Of a DNA stretch of 7,215 nucleotides, positions 1-6,159 are shown one piece after another. Positions within the stretch are counted from its first letter, which is position 1, and the number at the start of each line of letters is the position of its first letter. Location of the stretch: contig JAEXAJ010000195.1 in the NCBI GenBank assembly GCA_023458215.1, positions 1-7,215 on the forward strand, in the 5' to 3' direction. The notes beneath the pieces are model-generated. The model was given only the letters and a program-made list of their open reading frames with translations. It had not been told where the DNA came from and searched no databases. The position numbers and the translations under genes are program-made. The stretch comes from Bacteroidota bacterium. Lineage in GTDB: Bacteria; Bacteroidota; Bacteroidia; Bacteroidales; Bacteroidaceae.

Positions 1-483
1 TATATGGGCTGGACTTTCTCACCCGAAATAACCTATATGCTGCGTTTCATCCCTTTGGTACGGGGTGGATATGCTATGGCTATCGTAGTGGGATGGTTGA
101 CGTACAATCGTGCGTCCGGACTCTTCGTGTCCTACCTGACAATGTTGTTGGCTACCGTTTATTTCTCCAGTTTAGCTTTTTATGTCATGGAACATAACAC
201 CAACCCTTTGGTAAAAGGGTACGGTGACGCTTTGTGGTGGGCTTTCATGGATGTTACGACGGTTGGCTCTAATATTATAGCAGTCACTCCTACAGGGCGG
301 GTACTGTCTGTGTTGCTGGCAGCGCTTGGCATGATGATGTTCCCTATCTTTACAGTGTATGTAACAAGTCTGGTACAAAGGCGTAACAAAGAAAAAGAAG
401 ATTTCTACAACAAAATAATGCAAAAACAGGGACAAGCACAGGAACAAACCTCTGCCTCTAAGCCTGCTGCTGATGTATCTTAA
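1..483 (+). CDS. Ion channel of the voltage-gated cation channel superfamily, C-terminal part (5' end outside window)
   Basis: The reading frame is open from base 1, and the visible part starts inside a membrane domain, so the gene is taken as cut by the window edge and not as starting at the ATG at base 4. Visible in order are an S4-like stretch with spaced arginines (RFIPLVR), an S5-like hydrophobic helix (about bases 121-189), a pore helix (ALWWAFMDV), a filter-like loop (256-273), an S6-like helix (about 292-375) and a charged, Gln-rich cytoplasmic tail of about 35 residues. This is the S5-P-S6 layout of tetrameric K+ channels in the inner membrane. The filter is unusual: TTVGSN followed directly by IIAVTP, against the usual TTVGYGDIxPVTP, so K+ selectivity cannot be assumed. 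It lies 101 bases upstream of gadC on the same strand. A role in ion or charge balance during acid stress is inferred from that context. The family call is firm; the transported ion is unknown. Confidence 0.85.
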   Translation, partial: YMGWTFSPEITYMLRFIPLVRGGYAMAIVVGWLTYNRASGLFVSYLTMLLATVYFSSLAFYVMEHNTNPLVKGYGDALWWAFMDVTTVGSNIIAVTPTGRVLSVLLAALGMMMFPIFTVYVTSLVQRRNKEKEDFYNKIMQKQGQAQEQTSASKPAADVS

Positions 484-584
484 TTGTTAAAACCATCATT
501 TTCATTAGCCCGTCTGAAACAACTGAATCCGGATGTTGTTATAAATGCTGTTTTTGAATAATTTTTCACCTAAAACCTTAACTT

Positions 585-2153
585 ATGGCAAATATTAAAC
601 AAACAGTGAAGCTGGGAGTATTTACCCTGGCAATCATGAATGTGACGGCTGTAGTGTCTCTGCGTGGACTACCAGCCGAGGCCGTGTACGGTATGAGTTC
701 GGCCTTTTACTACTTATTTGCAGCCATCGTTTTCCTTATTCCGACATCTCTTGTCGCTGCGGAATTGGCTGCCATGTTTCAGGACAAGCAAGGCGGTGTA
801 TTCCGCTGGGTGGGCGAAGCCTACGGAAAGAAACTGGGTTTCCTCGCCATCTGGGTACAATGGATTGAAAGTACAATCTGGTATCCTACAGTATTGACTT
901 TCGGTGCCGTGTCTATCGCCTTTATTGGCATGAATGATGCACACGACATGACGCTTGCCAATAACAAGTACTACACACTGGCCGTGGTGCTCATTATCTA
1001 CTGGCTGGCAACGTTCATCTCCATGAAGGGTATGGGCTGGGTAGGTAAAGTCGCCAAAGTCGGTGGTATGGTGGGTACGATTATCCCTGCCGGATTACTG
1101 ATTATCTTAGGTATTATTTACCTGGCTTCCGGCGGACACTCCAATATGGATTTCAACAGCAGCTTCTTCCCCGACTTGACGAACTTCGACAACGTTGTAC
1201 TTGCTGCCAGTATCTTCCTCTTTTATGCCGGTATGGAAATGGGCGGTATTCATGTGAAAGATATGGATAATCCGTCTAAGAGTTACCCGAAGGCTGTGTT
1301 TATCGGTGCAGCTATCACTGTTATTATTTTCGTGCTTGGTACGTTTGCTTTGGGTGTAATTATCCCGGCCAAGGACATCAACCTGACACAGAGCTTGCTG
1401 GTAGGCTTCGATAACTACTTCAAGTATATCCATGCTTCCTGGTTGTCACCCATCATCGCCATTGCATTGGCATTCGGCGTACTGGCAGGTGTATTGACAT
1501 GGGTTGCCGGTCCTTCCAAAGGTATCTTTGCCGTAGGTAAAGCAGGCTATATGCCTCCGTTCTTCCAGAAGACCAACAAGCTGGGTGTTCAGAAGAACAT
1601 TCTTTATGTACAAGGTATTGCAGTAACTGTATTGAGCCTTTTATTCGTAGTTATGCCTTCCGTACAAAGTTTCTATCAGATTTTGTCACAGCTGACTGTT
1701 ATTCTTTACCTCATTATGTATATGCTGATGTTCTCCGGAGCTATCGCATTGCGCTATAAGATGAAGAAACTGAACCGTCCGTTCCGTATCGGTAAAGTTG
1801 GTAATGGTTTGATGTGGATCGTTGGCGGACTCGGATTCTTAGGCTCTTTGTTAGCATTCATACTGAGCTTCATCCCACCTAGCCAAATCTCAACAGGTAG
1901 CAATACAGTATGGTTCTCCGTACTTATCATCGGTGCTCTCATCGTTGTAATTGCCCCGTTCATTATCTATGCTTCCAAGAAACCGTCTTGGGTTGACCCG
2001 AACAGTAGCTTCGAACCCTTCCATTGGGAAGAACAACCTGCTGCACAAGTAGCCGGTAAGACTGCTACGGCAACTGTAAATGCAACTGCAACCACTTCTG
2101 CAAATGCATCTGCGGGTACAGCTAAGGATGCAGATACTCCTTCAAAAGCATAA
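585..2153 (+). CDS. gadC: Glutamate/GABA antiporter GadC (APC superfamily)
   Basis: This inner-membrane exchanger imports glutamate and exports GABA made by glutamate decarboxylase, which uses up cytoplasmic protons and gives acid resistance. The 522-residue protein shows 12 hydrophobic segments (roughly residues 11-25, 38-60, 84-112, 130-146, 156-180, 203-218, 237-262, 285-310, 337-358, 369-390, 408-430 and 441-463), as expected for the APC fold. It shares with E. coli GadC, as I remember that sequence, the GGVFRWV block (70-76), a VKDMDNP block (224-230), WVAGPSKG (306-313, E. coli WIVGPSRG) and SFIPP (428-432). The start at 585 gives a normal N-terminus close to the first membrane helix; no strong Shine-Dalgarno site precedes it. 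The C-terminus differs: after about residue 485 there is an Ala/Thr/Ser-rich tail with no match to the E. coli C-plug. The gene probably shares an operon with the upstream channel gene and is followed by a terminator at 2180-2215. Confidence 0.93.
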   Translation: MANIKQTVKLGVFTLAIMNVTAVVSLRGLPAEAVYGMSSAFYYLFAAIVFLIPTSLVAAELAAMFQDKQGGVFRWVGEAYGKKLGFLAIWVQWIESTIWYPTVLTFGAVSIAFIGMNDAHDMTLANNKYYTLAVVLIIYWLATFISMKGMGWVGKVAKVGGMVGTIIPAGLLIILGIIYLASGGHSNMDFNSSFFPDLTNFDNVVLAASIFLFYAGMEMGGIHVKDMDNPSKSYPKAVFIGAAITVIIFVLGTFALGVIIPAKDINLTQSLLVGFDNYFKYIHASWLSPIIAIALAFGVLAGVLTWVAGPSKGIFAVGKAGYMPPFFQKTNKLGVQKNILYVQGIAVTVLSLLFVVMPSVQSFYQILSQLTVILYLIMYMLMFSGAIALRYKMKKLNRPFRIGKVGNGLMWIVGGLGFLGSLLAFILSFIPPSQISTGSNTVWFSVLIIGALIVVIAPFIIYASKKPSWVDPNSSFEPFHWEEQPAAQVAGKTATATVNATATTSANASAGTAKDADTPSKA

Positions 2154-2179
2154 AGAAGTATTAGCTTAAAATAAGAAAT

Positions 2180-2215
2180 GGAATATCCCCGATAGCACGG
2201 AGGTATTCCTTTTTT
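2180..2215 (+). terminator. Intrinsic terminator after gadC
   Basis: A 12-bp stem (2180-2191 with 2198-2209) contains one G-T wobble and one C-A mismatch. It has a six-base loop (ATAGCA) and is followed at once by six T residues (2210-2215). It starts 27 bases after the gadC stop codon and fits a rho-independent terminator closing the gad operon. The complementary strand also has a T-rich run after the stem, so it may stop transcription arriving from the convergent gene as well. Confidence 0.85.
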
Positions 2216-2268
2216 AATTGATTATAGAGGAAAGTTATTTGCAAAAGCGCACCTTCACACAGAGTAAA

Positions 2269-2289
2269 AGCAGGAGGTTAACTTCGTGT
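2269..2289 (+). repeat. Extra copy of the palindrome arm
   Basis: These 21 bases match the reverse complement of 2315-2335, which is part of the large palindrome at 2303-2346, at 19 of 21 positions. The copy centres on GTTAACTTC. It could pair with 2315-2335 as an alternative to the palindrome's own hairpin, or it may be a decayed half of a second palindrome. A third TTAACTTC lies at 2345-2352. Function unknown. Confidence 0.7.
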
Positions 2290-2302
2290 AATACAAGAAA
2301 CA

Positions 2303-2346
2303 AATATCGTGTCAACAAGAAGTTAACTTCCTGCTGACACGATATT
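2303..2346. repeat. 44-bp near-perfect palindrome between convergent genes
   Basis: Bases 2303-2346 fold back on themselves about a centre at 2324/2325. The outer 12 bp (AATATCGTGTCA with TGACACGATATT) and the central 12-base GAAGTTAACTTC are perfect. Only two of the 22 pairs fail, both A-C in the + strand sense (2315/2334 and 2318/2331). In a minus-strand transcript both become G-U wobbles, so all positions could pair. Transcription from the minus-strand gene that ends at 2388 would make this hairpin as RNA, followed by a loosely U-rich stretch. It could be a terminator or 3'-end stabiliser for that gene, a protein-binding site, or a member of a dispersed repeat family. The palindrome is certain; its role is not. 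Confidence 0.85.
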
Positions 2347-2349
2347 AAC

Positions 2350-2378
2350 TTCTTAAAAAAACTGTTAGTTTTTAAGAA
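2350..2378 (-). terminator. AT-rich hairpin downstream of the FabK-like gene, possible terminator
   Basis: TTCTTAAAAA (2350-2359) pairs perfectly with TTTTTAAGAA (2369-2378). Read on the minus strand it begins about 10 bases after the stop codon of the FabK-like gene. The stem has almost no GC and the T run lies within the stem, so it is a poor classical terminator, but together with the large palindrome just beyond it could end or protect that transcript. Confidence 0.35.
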
Positions 2379-2387
2379 ATCTTATAC

Positions 2388-3329
2388 TTAACGAAGCCTA
2401 TCCCAAGCCCTTGTATACTCCTCTATCAGTTCTTGCACCACTGCCGCAGCAGACTGTACACCTTTTCCATATAATAAGGAAGAGACTTGCCCTATTTCTA
2501 ACTCCCCCTCTTCAAGATCACCTTCAAAGATACCCCGTTTGGCACGTCCACGACCTAACAGAATACGGAGTTCTTCATCGGTTGCCCCTACTGCCTCGGC
2601 AGCCTCTACAGCATCACGAAAATTATTGCGCACCAACCTGACAGGAGCTAACCTTTTGAGCAACAACTTCGTATCTCCTTCTTCCAGATGCAAGCAATAA
2701 TCTTTAAACACTTCACTGGCAGAGCTTTCTGCAGTCAAAGCGAAGCGGGTGCCTATTTGTACGCCTTCGGCTCCTAACACACGGGTGGCAAGCATTGCCT
2801 CACCGGTAGCTATGCCTCCGGCAGCAATGAGCGGCAACGTTGTCGCAGCACGCACGGCAGGTATCAGACACAAAGTAGTGGTTTCCTCTCTCCCGTTATG
2901 TCCACCGGCTTCAAAACCTTCGGCAACAACAGCATCGACGCCCGCCTCCTCCGCTTTTGCGGCAAAACGGGAAGATGATATGACATGCACCACAGTGACA
3001 CCACGGTCGTGCAACCAACCAGTCCATTTTTTAGGACTACCGGCAGAAGTGAATACGATCTTCACACCTTCATCCACCACTATCTGCATAATCTCATCAA
3101 TCTGCGGATACATCAAAGGAATGTTCACACCAAAAGGGTTCCCGGTAGCTTCGCGACACTTACGAATATGCTCCCGTAAAGTTTCGGGATGCATGGAACC
3201 TGCCCCCAACAGTCCAAGTCCACCGGCATTACTAACAGCAGATGCAAGCTTCCAACCACTGCACCAAACCATGCCAGCTTGGATAATCGGATATTTTATT
3301 CCGAAAAGAGAAGTGACTCTGTTCATCAT
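2388..3329 (-). CDS. FMN-dependent FabK/nitronate monooxygenase-like oxidoreductase
   Basis: A 313-residue soluble TIM-barrel flavoenzyme of the 2-nitropropane dioxygenase/FabK family. Members either reduce enoyl-ACP with NAD(P)H in fatty acid synthesis (FabK) or oxidise nitronates. Visible are the N-terminal YPIIQAGM (13-20), NAGGLGLLGAG (34-44), FGVNIPL (66-72), the AEGFEAGGHNG block (136-146) with the family's key histidine at 144, IAAGGIATG (168-176) and VQIGTRF (190-196) for FMN phosphate binding. Length and N-terminus (MMNRVT, like MKTRIT of pneumococcal FabK as I recall it) favour a start at 3329; the ATG at 3326 is equally possible. A longer frame from 3383 adds 18 unrelated residues and would overlap the proposed promoter. 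The gene stands alone, convergent with gadC and divergent from the sugar operon. The FabK-type AEGxEAGGH block and length lean towards a FabK-like enzyme, but the substrate is not settled. Confidence 0.88.
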   Translation of the reverse strand: MMNRVTSLFGIKYPIIQAGMVWCSGWKLASAVSNAGGLGLLGAGSMHPETLREHIRKCREATGNPFGVNIPLMYPQIDEIMQIVVDEGVKIVFTSAGSPKKWTGWLHDRGVTVVHVISSSRFAAKAEEAGVDAVVAEGFEAGGHNGREETTTLCLIPAVRAATTLPLIAAGGIATGEAMLATRVLGAEGVQIGTRFALTAESSASEVFKDYCLHLEEGDTKLLLKRLAPVRLVRNNFRDAVEAAEAVGATDEELRILLGRGRAKRGIFEGDLEEGELEIGQVSSLLYGKGVQSAAAVVQELIEEYTRAWDRLR

Positions 3330-3380
3330 TATTTTTTTAAAGGTTATCTCAAGAAGAACAAGGAAAAGCGAAATAAAGTT

Positions 3381-3388
3381 CAAATTTA
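3381..3388 (-). promoter_or_regulatory. Candidate -7 element for the FabK-like gene
   Basis: On the minus strand this reads TAAATTTG, an exact match to the Bacteroides -7 consensus TAnnTTTG. It lies about 50 bases upstream of the proposed start at 3329. No TTTG was found at the expected -33 distance. The same motif occurs by chance or otherwise at 3517-3524, so the assignment is tentative. Confidence 0.35.
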
Positions 3389-3450
3389 TAATAAATATCT
3401 AATAAAGAGTTTACTTATTTAAGTTTTTACTAAAAGAGTTCAAACCATTC

Positions 3451-3480
3451 TTGCAGATTTAGCATAATTTTTATATCTTG
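3451..3480 (+). promoter_or_regulatory. Candidate promoter for the sugar oxidoreductase operon
   Basis: TTG (3451-3453) is followed after 20 bases by TATCTTG (3474-3480), which resembles the Bacteroides -33 TTTG and -7 TAnnTTTG elements but is one base short in the -7 box. It would give a leader of roughly 45 bases before the ATG at 3533. No clear operator palindrome is visible beside it; AGTTCAAA occurs twice nearby (3377-3384 and 3437-3444). Confidence 0.3.
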
Positions 3481-3532
3481 CCACCGTTTTTTTACGCGAA
3501 CACCAAACATTCATGACAAATTTATAAACACT

Positions 3533-4624
3533 ATGAAAATAAAAGTTGGTCTGATTGGCTTTGGCAGAATGGGGCAATTTTATTTAGAGGAAATGCAAAA
3601 GAGCGGACGGTGGGATATCGCATACATTTGTGATATTAATCCTGTTTCCCGCGAATTGGCAAGACGTTTATCCCCTGAATCTAAGGTCATTGAAAACGAG
3701 CAAGATATTTTTAACGACGAAACCGTTCAGGTTGTCGGACTTTTTACATTGGCAAACTCCCGGAAAGAACAGATAGAAAAAGCTGTCCGAAGTGGAAAAC
3801 ACATTATATCCGAAAAACCGGTTGCCGATTCAATTGATAGAGAGTGGGATGTAGTCGACATAACGGAAAACTCCAATTGTATTTCGACGGTCAATTTATA
3901 CCTGCGCAACTCTTGGTACCATCGAGTGATTAAAGAATTTATAGATCAAGGCGAAATAGGCGAACTTGCCATCCTACGTATTTGTCACATGACACCGGGA
4001 CTTGCTCCGGGTGAAGGTCACGAATACGAAGGTCCTGCTTTTCATGATTGTGGTATGCACTACGTGGATATTGCCCGTTGGTATGCCGGATGTGAATATA
4101 AAACCTGGCATGCACAAGGTATCAACATGTGGAACTACAAAGACCCTTGGTGGTTACAATGTCACGGAACATTCCAAAACGGCGTTGTTTTCGATATTAC
4201 ACAAGGATTTGTTTACGGGCAATTATCCAAGGATCAGACGCATAATTCTTATGTGGATATTATAGGCACCAAAGGCATTGCCCGGATGACACACGATTTT
4301 GAAACTGCCATTGTCGAACTCCACGGCGTACACCACACACATCGTATAGAAAAGCCATTCGGAGGCAAAAACATCGATACTTTATGCGATCTGTTTGCCG
4401 ATTCGATAGAAACCGGAATAAGAAATCCTAAACTACCCTTGATACGCGATTCGGCCATTGCATCCGAATATGCATGGGAGTTTTTGCGCGATGCCCATAC
4501 ACACGATTTACCCGCTATAGGTAACCACGCAATACTTGAGCAAATATGGGATAGAAGAAGAAATATGAAAAATGGATATGGATTATTGCAAAATAATAAT
4601 CCTAAGTCAATTATTAACCCTTAA
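3533..4624 (+). CDS. Cytoplasmic Gfo/Idh/MocA family oxidoreductase
   Basis: A 363-residue NAD(P)-dependent sugar or polyol dehydrogenase of the glucose-fructose oxidoreductase / inositol dehydrogenase / MocA family. The Rossmann fold starts at once: VGLIGFGRMG (5-14) holds the GxGxxG nucleotide loop, and Asp34 at the end of the second strand suggests NAD(H) preference. The family EKP motif is at 94-96 with Lys95 as the likely catalytic lysine. The HDCGMHYVD stretch (171-179) supplies the Asp/His pair (Asp172 and His176 or Asp179). There is no signal peptide, so it should act in the cytoplasm, unlike the exported homologue encoded next. It is the first gene of a four-gene run, with only 10 bases to the next start. 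It probably oxidises or reduces a sugar carbon, perhaps regenerating the normal sugar from a 3-keto form after uptake; this role is inferred from neighbours. The substrate cannot be read from the sequence. Confidence 0.9.
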   Translation: MKIKVGLIGFGRMGQFYLEEMQKSGRWDIAYICDINPVSRELARRLSPESKVIENEQDIFNDETVQVVGLFTLANSRKEQIEKAVRSGKHIISEKPVADSIDREWDVVDITENSNCISTVNLYLRNSWYHRVIKEFIDQGEIGELAILRICHMTPGLAPGEGHEYEGPAFHDCGMHYVDIARWYAGCEYKTWHAQGINMWNYKDPWWLQCHGTFQNGVVFDITQGFVYGQLSKDQTHNSYVDIIGTKGIARMTHDFETAIVELHGVHHTHRIEKPFGGKNIDTLCDLFADSIETGIRNPKLPLIRDSAIASEYAWEFLRDAHTHDLPAIGNHAILEQIWDRRRNMKNGYGLLQNNNPKSIINP

Positions 4625-4634
4625 TAATAATATC

Positions 4635-6122
4635 ATGTCAAAGATTTCAAGAAGACAATTTCTGAAAACCGGAACTGCTGCTTTAGCCGGAATTACTATT
4701 GCTCCGAGTTCTATTTTAGGTATGAGCCACGGACATGTTTCCCCAACCGACAAGCTCAATCTTGCTGCTGTGGGAATTGGTGGTATGGGACATACCAACA
4801 TCAATAACGTGAAGGGCACTGAAAACATTGTAGCCCTCTGTGACGTGGATTGGAGATATGCCAAAGGCGTATTCGACGAATTCCCGAAAGCAAAGAAGTA
4901 TTGGGACTACCGCAAGATGTACGATGAGATGGGTAAATCCATCGACGGCGTAATCATTGCAACCGCCGACCATACCCATGCGATCATTACGGCAGATGCT
5001 ATGACAATGGGCAAACATGTATTTTGCCAAAAGCCACTGACCCACTCTGTTTATGAATCCCGCCTATTAACCAATCTGGCTGCCTCTACCGGTGTAGCTA
5101 CGCAAATGGGCAACCAAGGATCGTCTGCCGAAGGTACTGATTTGGTTTGTGAATGGATTTGGAACGGCGAGATCGGTGAAGTGACCAAGGTAGAATGTGC
5201 TACCGACCGTCCCATCTGGCCGCAAGGATTGAATGCCCCTGAAAAGGCCGACCGCATTCCAAGTACCTTGAACTGGGATCTCTTCACAGGACCTGCCAAG
5301 TTGAATCCATATAATGATGTATACCATCCTTGGAACTGGCGTGGATGGTGGGATTATGGAACAGGTGCATTGGGCGATATGGCTTGTCATATCCTGCATC
5401 AACCGTTCCGTGCCTTGAAACTGGGTTATCCTACAAAAGTGGAAGGCTCGTCTACTTTATTGCTGAGTGCCTGCGCTCCGCAAGCTCAACACGTGAAGAT
5501 GATTTTCCCGTCTCGTGACAATCTGCCGAAGGTAGGAATGCCGGAAGTTGAGATTCATTGGTATGATGGAGGTATGATGCCCGAACGTCCGAAAGGTTTC
5601 CCGGAAGGAAAACAATTGATGGGTCCTGGTGGCGGTCTGACCATTTTCCACGGAACTAAAGATACATTGATTTGTGGCTGCTATGGCGAACAACCCTTCT
5701 TGTTATCAGGTCGCGTTCCCAATGCTCCGAAAGTTTGCCGCCGTGTTCCTAATGCAATGGGTGGCGGTCATGAAATGGACTGGGTACGTGCATGTAAGGA
5801 AGATCGTTCAAGTCGCGTAATGTGTAAATCTGATTTCTCAGAAGCAGGACCTATGAATGAAATGGTAGTAATGGGTGTATTGGCTATTCGTTTGCAAGGT
5901 TTGAACAAGACCTTGGAATGGGATGGTGCTAACATGCGCTTCACGAACATCGGCGACACTGAAACGATCAGAACCGTTGTGAAAGACGGATTCAAAATAC
6001 ATAATGGCCATCCTACTTTTGACAAGACTTGGACAGATCCGATTAATGCGCAGCAATTCGCAGCCGAATTGGTGAAACATAATTACCGTGACGGATGGAA
6101 ATTACCCGATATGCCAAGATAG
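4635..6122 (+). CDS. Tat-exported Gfo/Idh/MocA family oxidoreductase
   Basis: A 495-residue oxidoreductase with an N-terminal twin-arginine signal, SRRQFLK (5-11), then a weakly hydrophobic stretch (about 13-30). The start at 4635 places this motif at the very N-terminus; the frame stays open back to 4572, but that extension overlaps the previous gene and would bury the signal. The Rossmann domain has VGIGGMG (46-52), an acidic Asp70 suggesting NAD(H), and QKP (132-134) in place of the common EKP, keeping the lysine. The C-terminal part has the RGWWDYGTGALGDMACH stretch (236-252) with Asp248 and His252 as likely catalytic residues. Tat export fits a protein that folds around its nucleotide cofactor before crossing the membrane, as known for Zymomonas glucose-fructose oxidoreductase. 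It probably oxidises a glycoside to its 3-keto form in the periplasm, which the hydrolase-family lipoprotein encoded next would cleave. The substrate is unknown; a GH109-type NAD-dependent glycosidase is a less likely alternative. Confidence 0.92.
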   Translation: MSKISRRQFLKTGTAALAGITIAPSSILGMSHGHVSPTDKLNLAAVGIGGMGHTNINNVKGTENIVALCDVDWRYAKGVFDEFPKAKKYWDYRKMYDEMGKSIDGVIIATADHTHAIITADAMTMGKHVFCQKPLTHSVYESRLLTNLAASTGVATQMGNQGSSAEGTDLVCEWIWNGEIGEVTKVECATDRPIWPQGLNAPEKADRIPSTLNWDLFTGPAKLNPYNDVYHPWNWRGWWDYGTGALGDMACHILHQPFRALKLGYPTKVEGSSTLLLSACAPQAQHVKMIFPSRDNLPKVGMPEVEIHWYDGGMMPERPKGFPEGKQLMGPGGGLTIFHGTKDTLICGCYGEQPFLLSGRVPNAPKVCRRVPNAMGGGHEMDWVRACKEDRSSRVMCKSDFSEAGPMNEMVVMGVLAIRLQGLNKTLEWDGANMRFTNIGDTETIRTVVKDGFKIHNGHPTFDKTWTDPINAQQFAAELVKHNYRDGWKLPDMPR

Positions 6123-6159
6123 AGATCAATGAAAAAATGAAAGAATTAATAATTAAATA

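Noticed and set aside
518..540. Hairpin AACAAC/GTTGTT between the channel gene and gadC
   Set aside because: Only six weak pairs around an 11-base loop and no T run after it; not good enough to call a terminator or regulatory element.
549..556. TGTTTTTG as a -7 promoter box for gadC
   Set aside because: It differs from TAnnTTTG at the conserved A and has no TTTG at the -33 distance; gadC is more likely read from an upstream operon promoter.
3330..3383. N-terminal extension of the FabK-like protein from an ATG at 3383
   Set aside because: The 18 extra residues do not fit the family's N-terminus and would overlap the likely -7 element at 3381-3388.
2749..3402. Long + strand open frame of 217 codons
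   Set aside because: It lies opposite the FabK-like gene, has a composition unlike a folded protein and shows no recognisable motif; it is a shadow of the real gene.
4572..4634. N-terminal extension of the Tat-exported oxidoreductase
   Set aside because: It overlaps the end of the preceding gene and would move the twin-arginine motif away from the N-terminus; the ATG at 4635 is the natural start.
6123..6159. Short ATG-AAA-AAA-TGA frame between two operon genes
   Set aside because: Three codons in an AT-rich spacer with no ribosome binding site; nothing supports translation.
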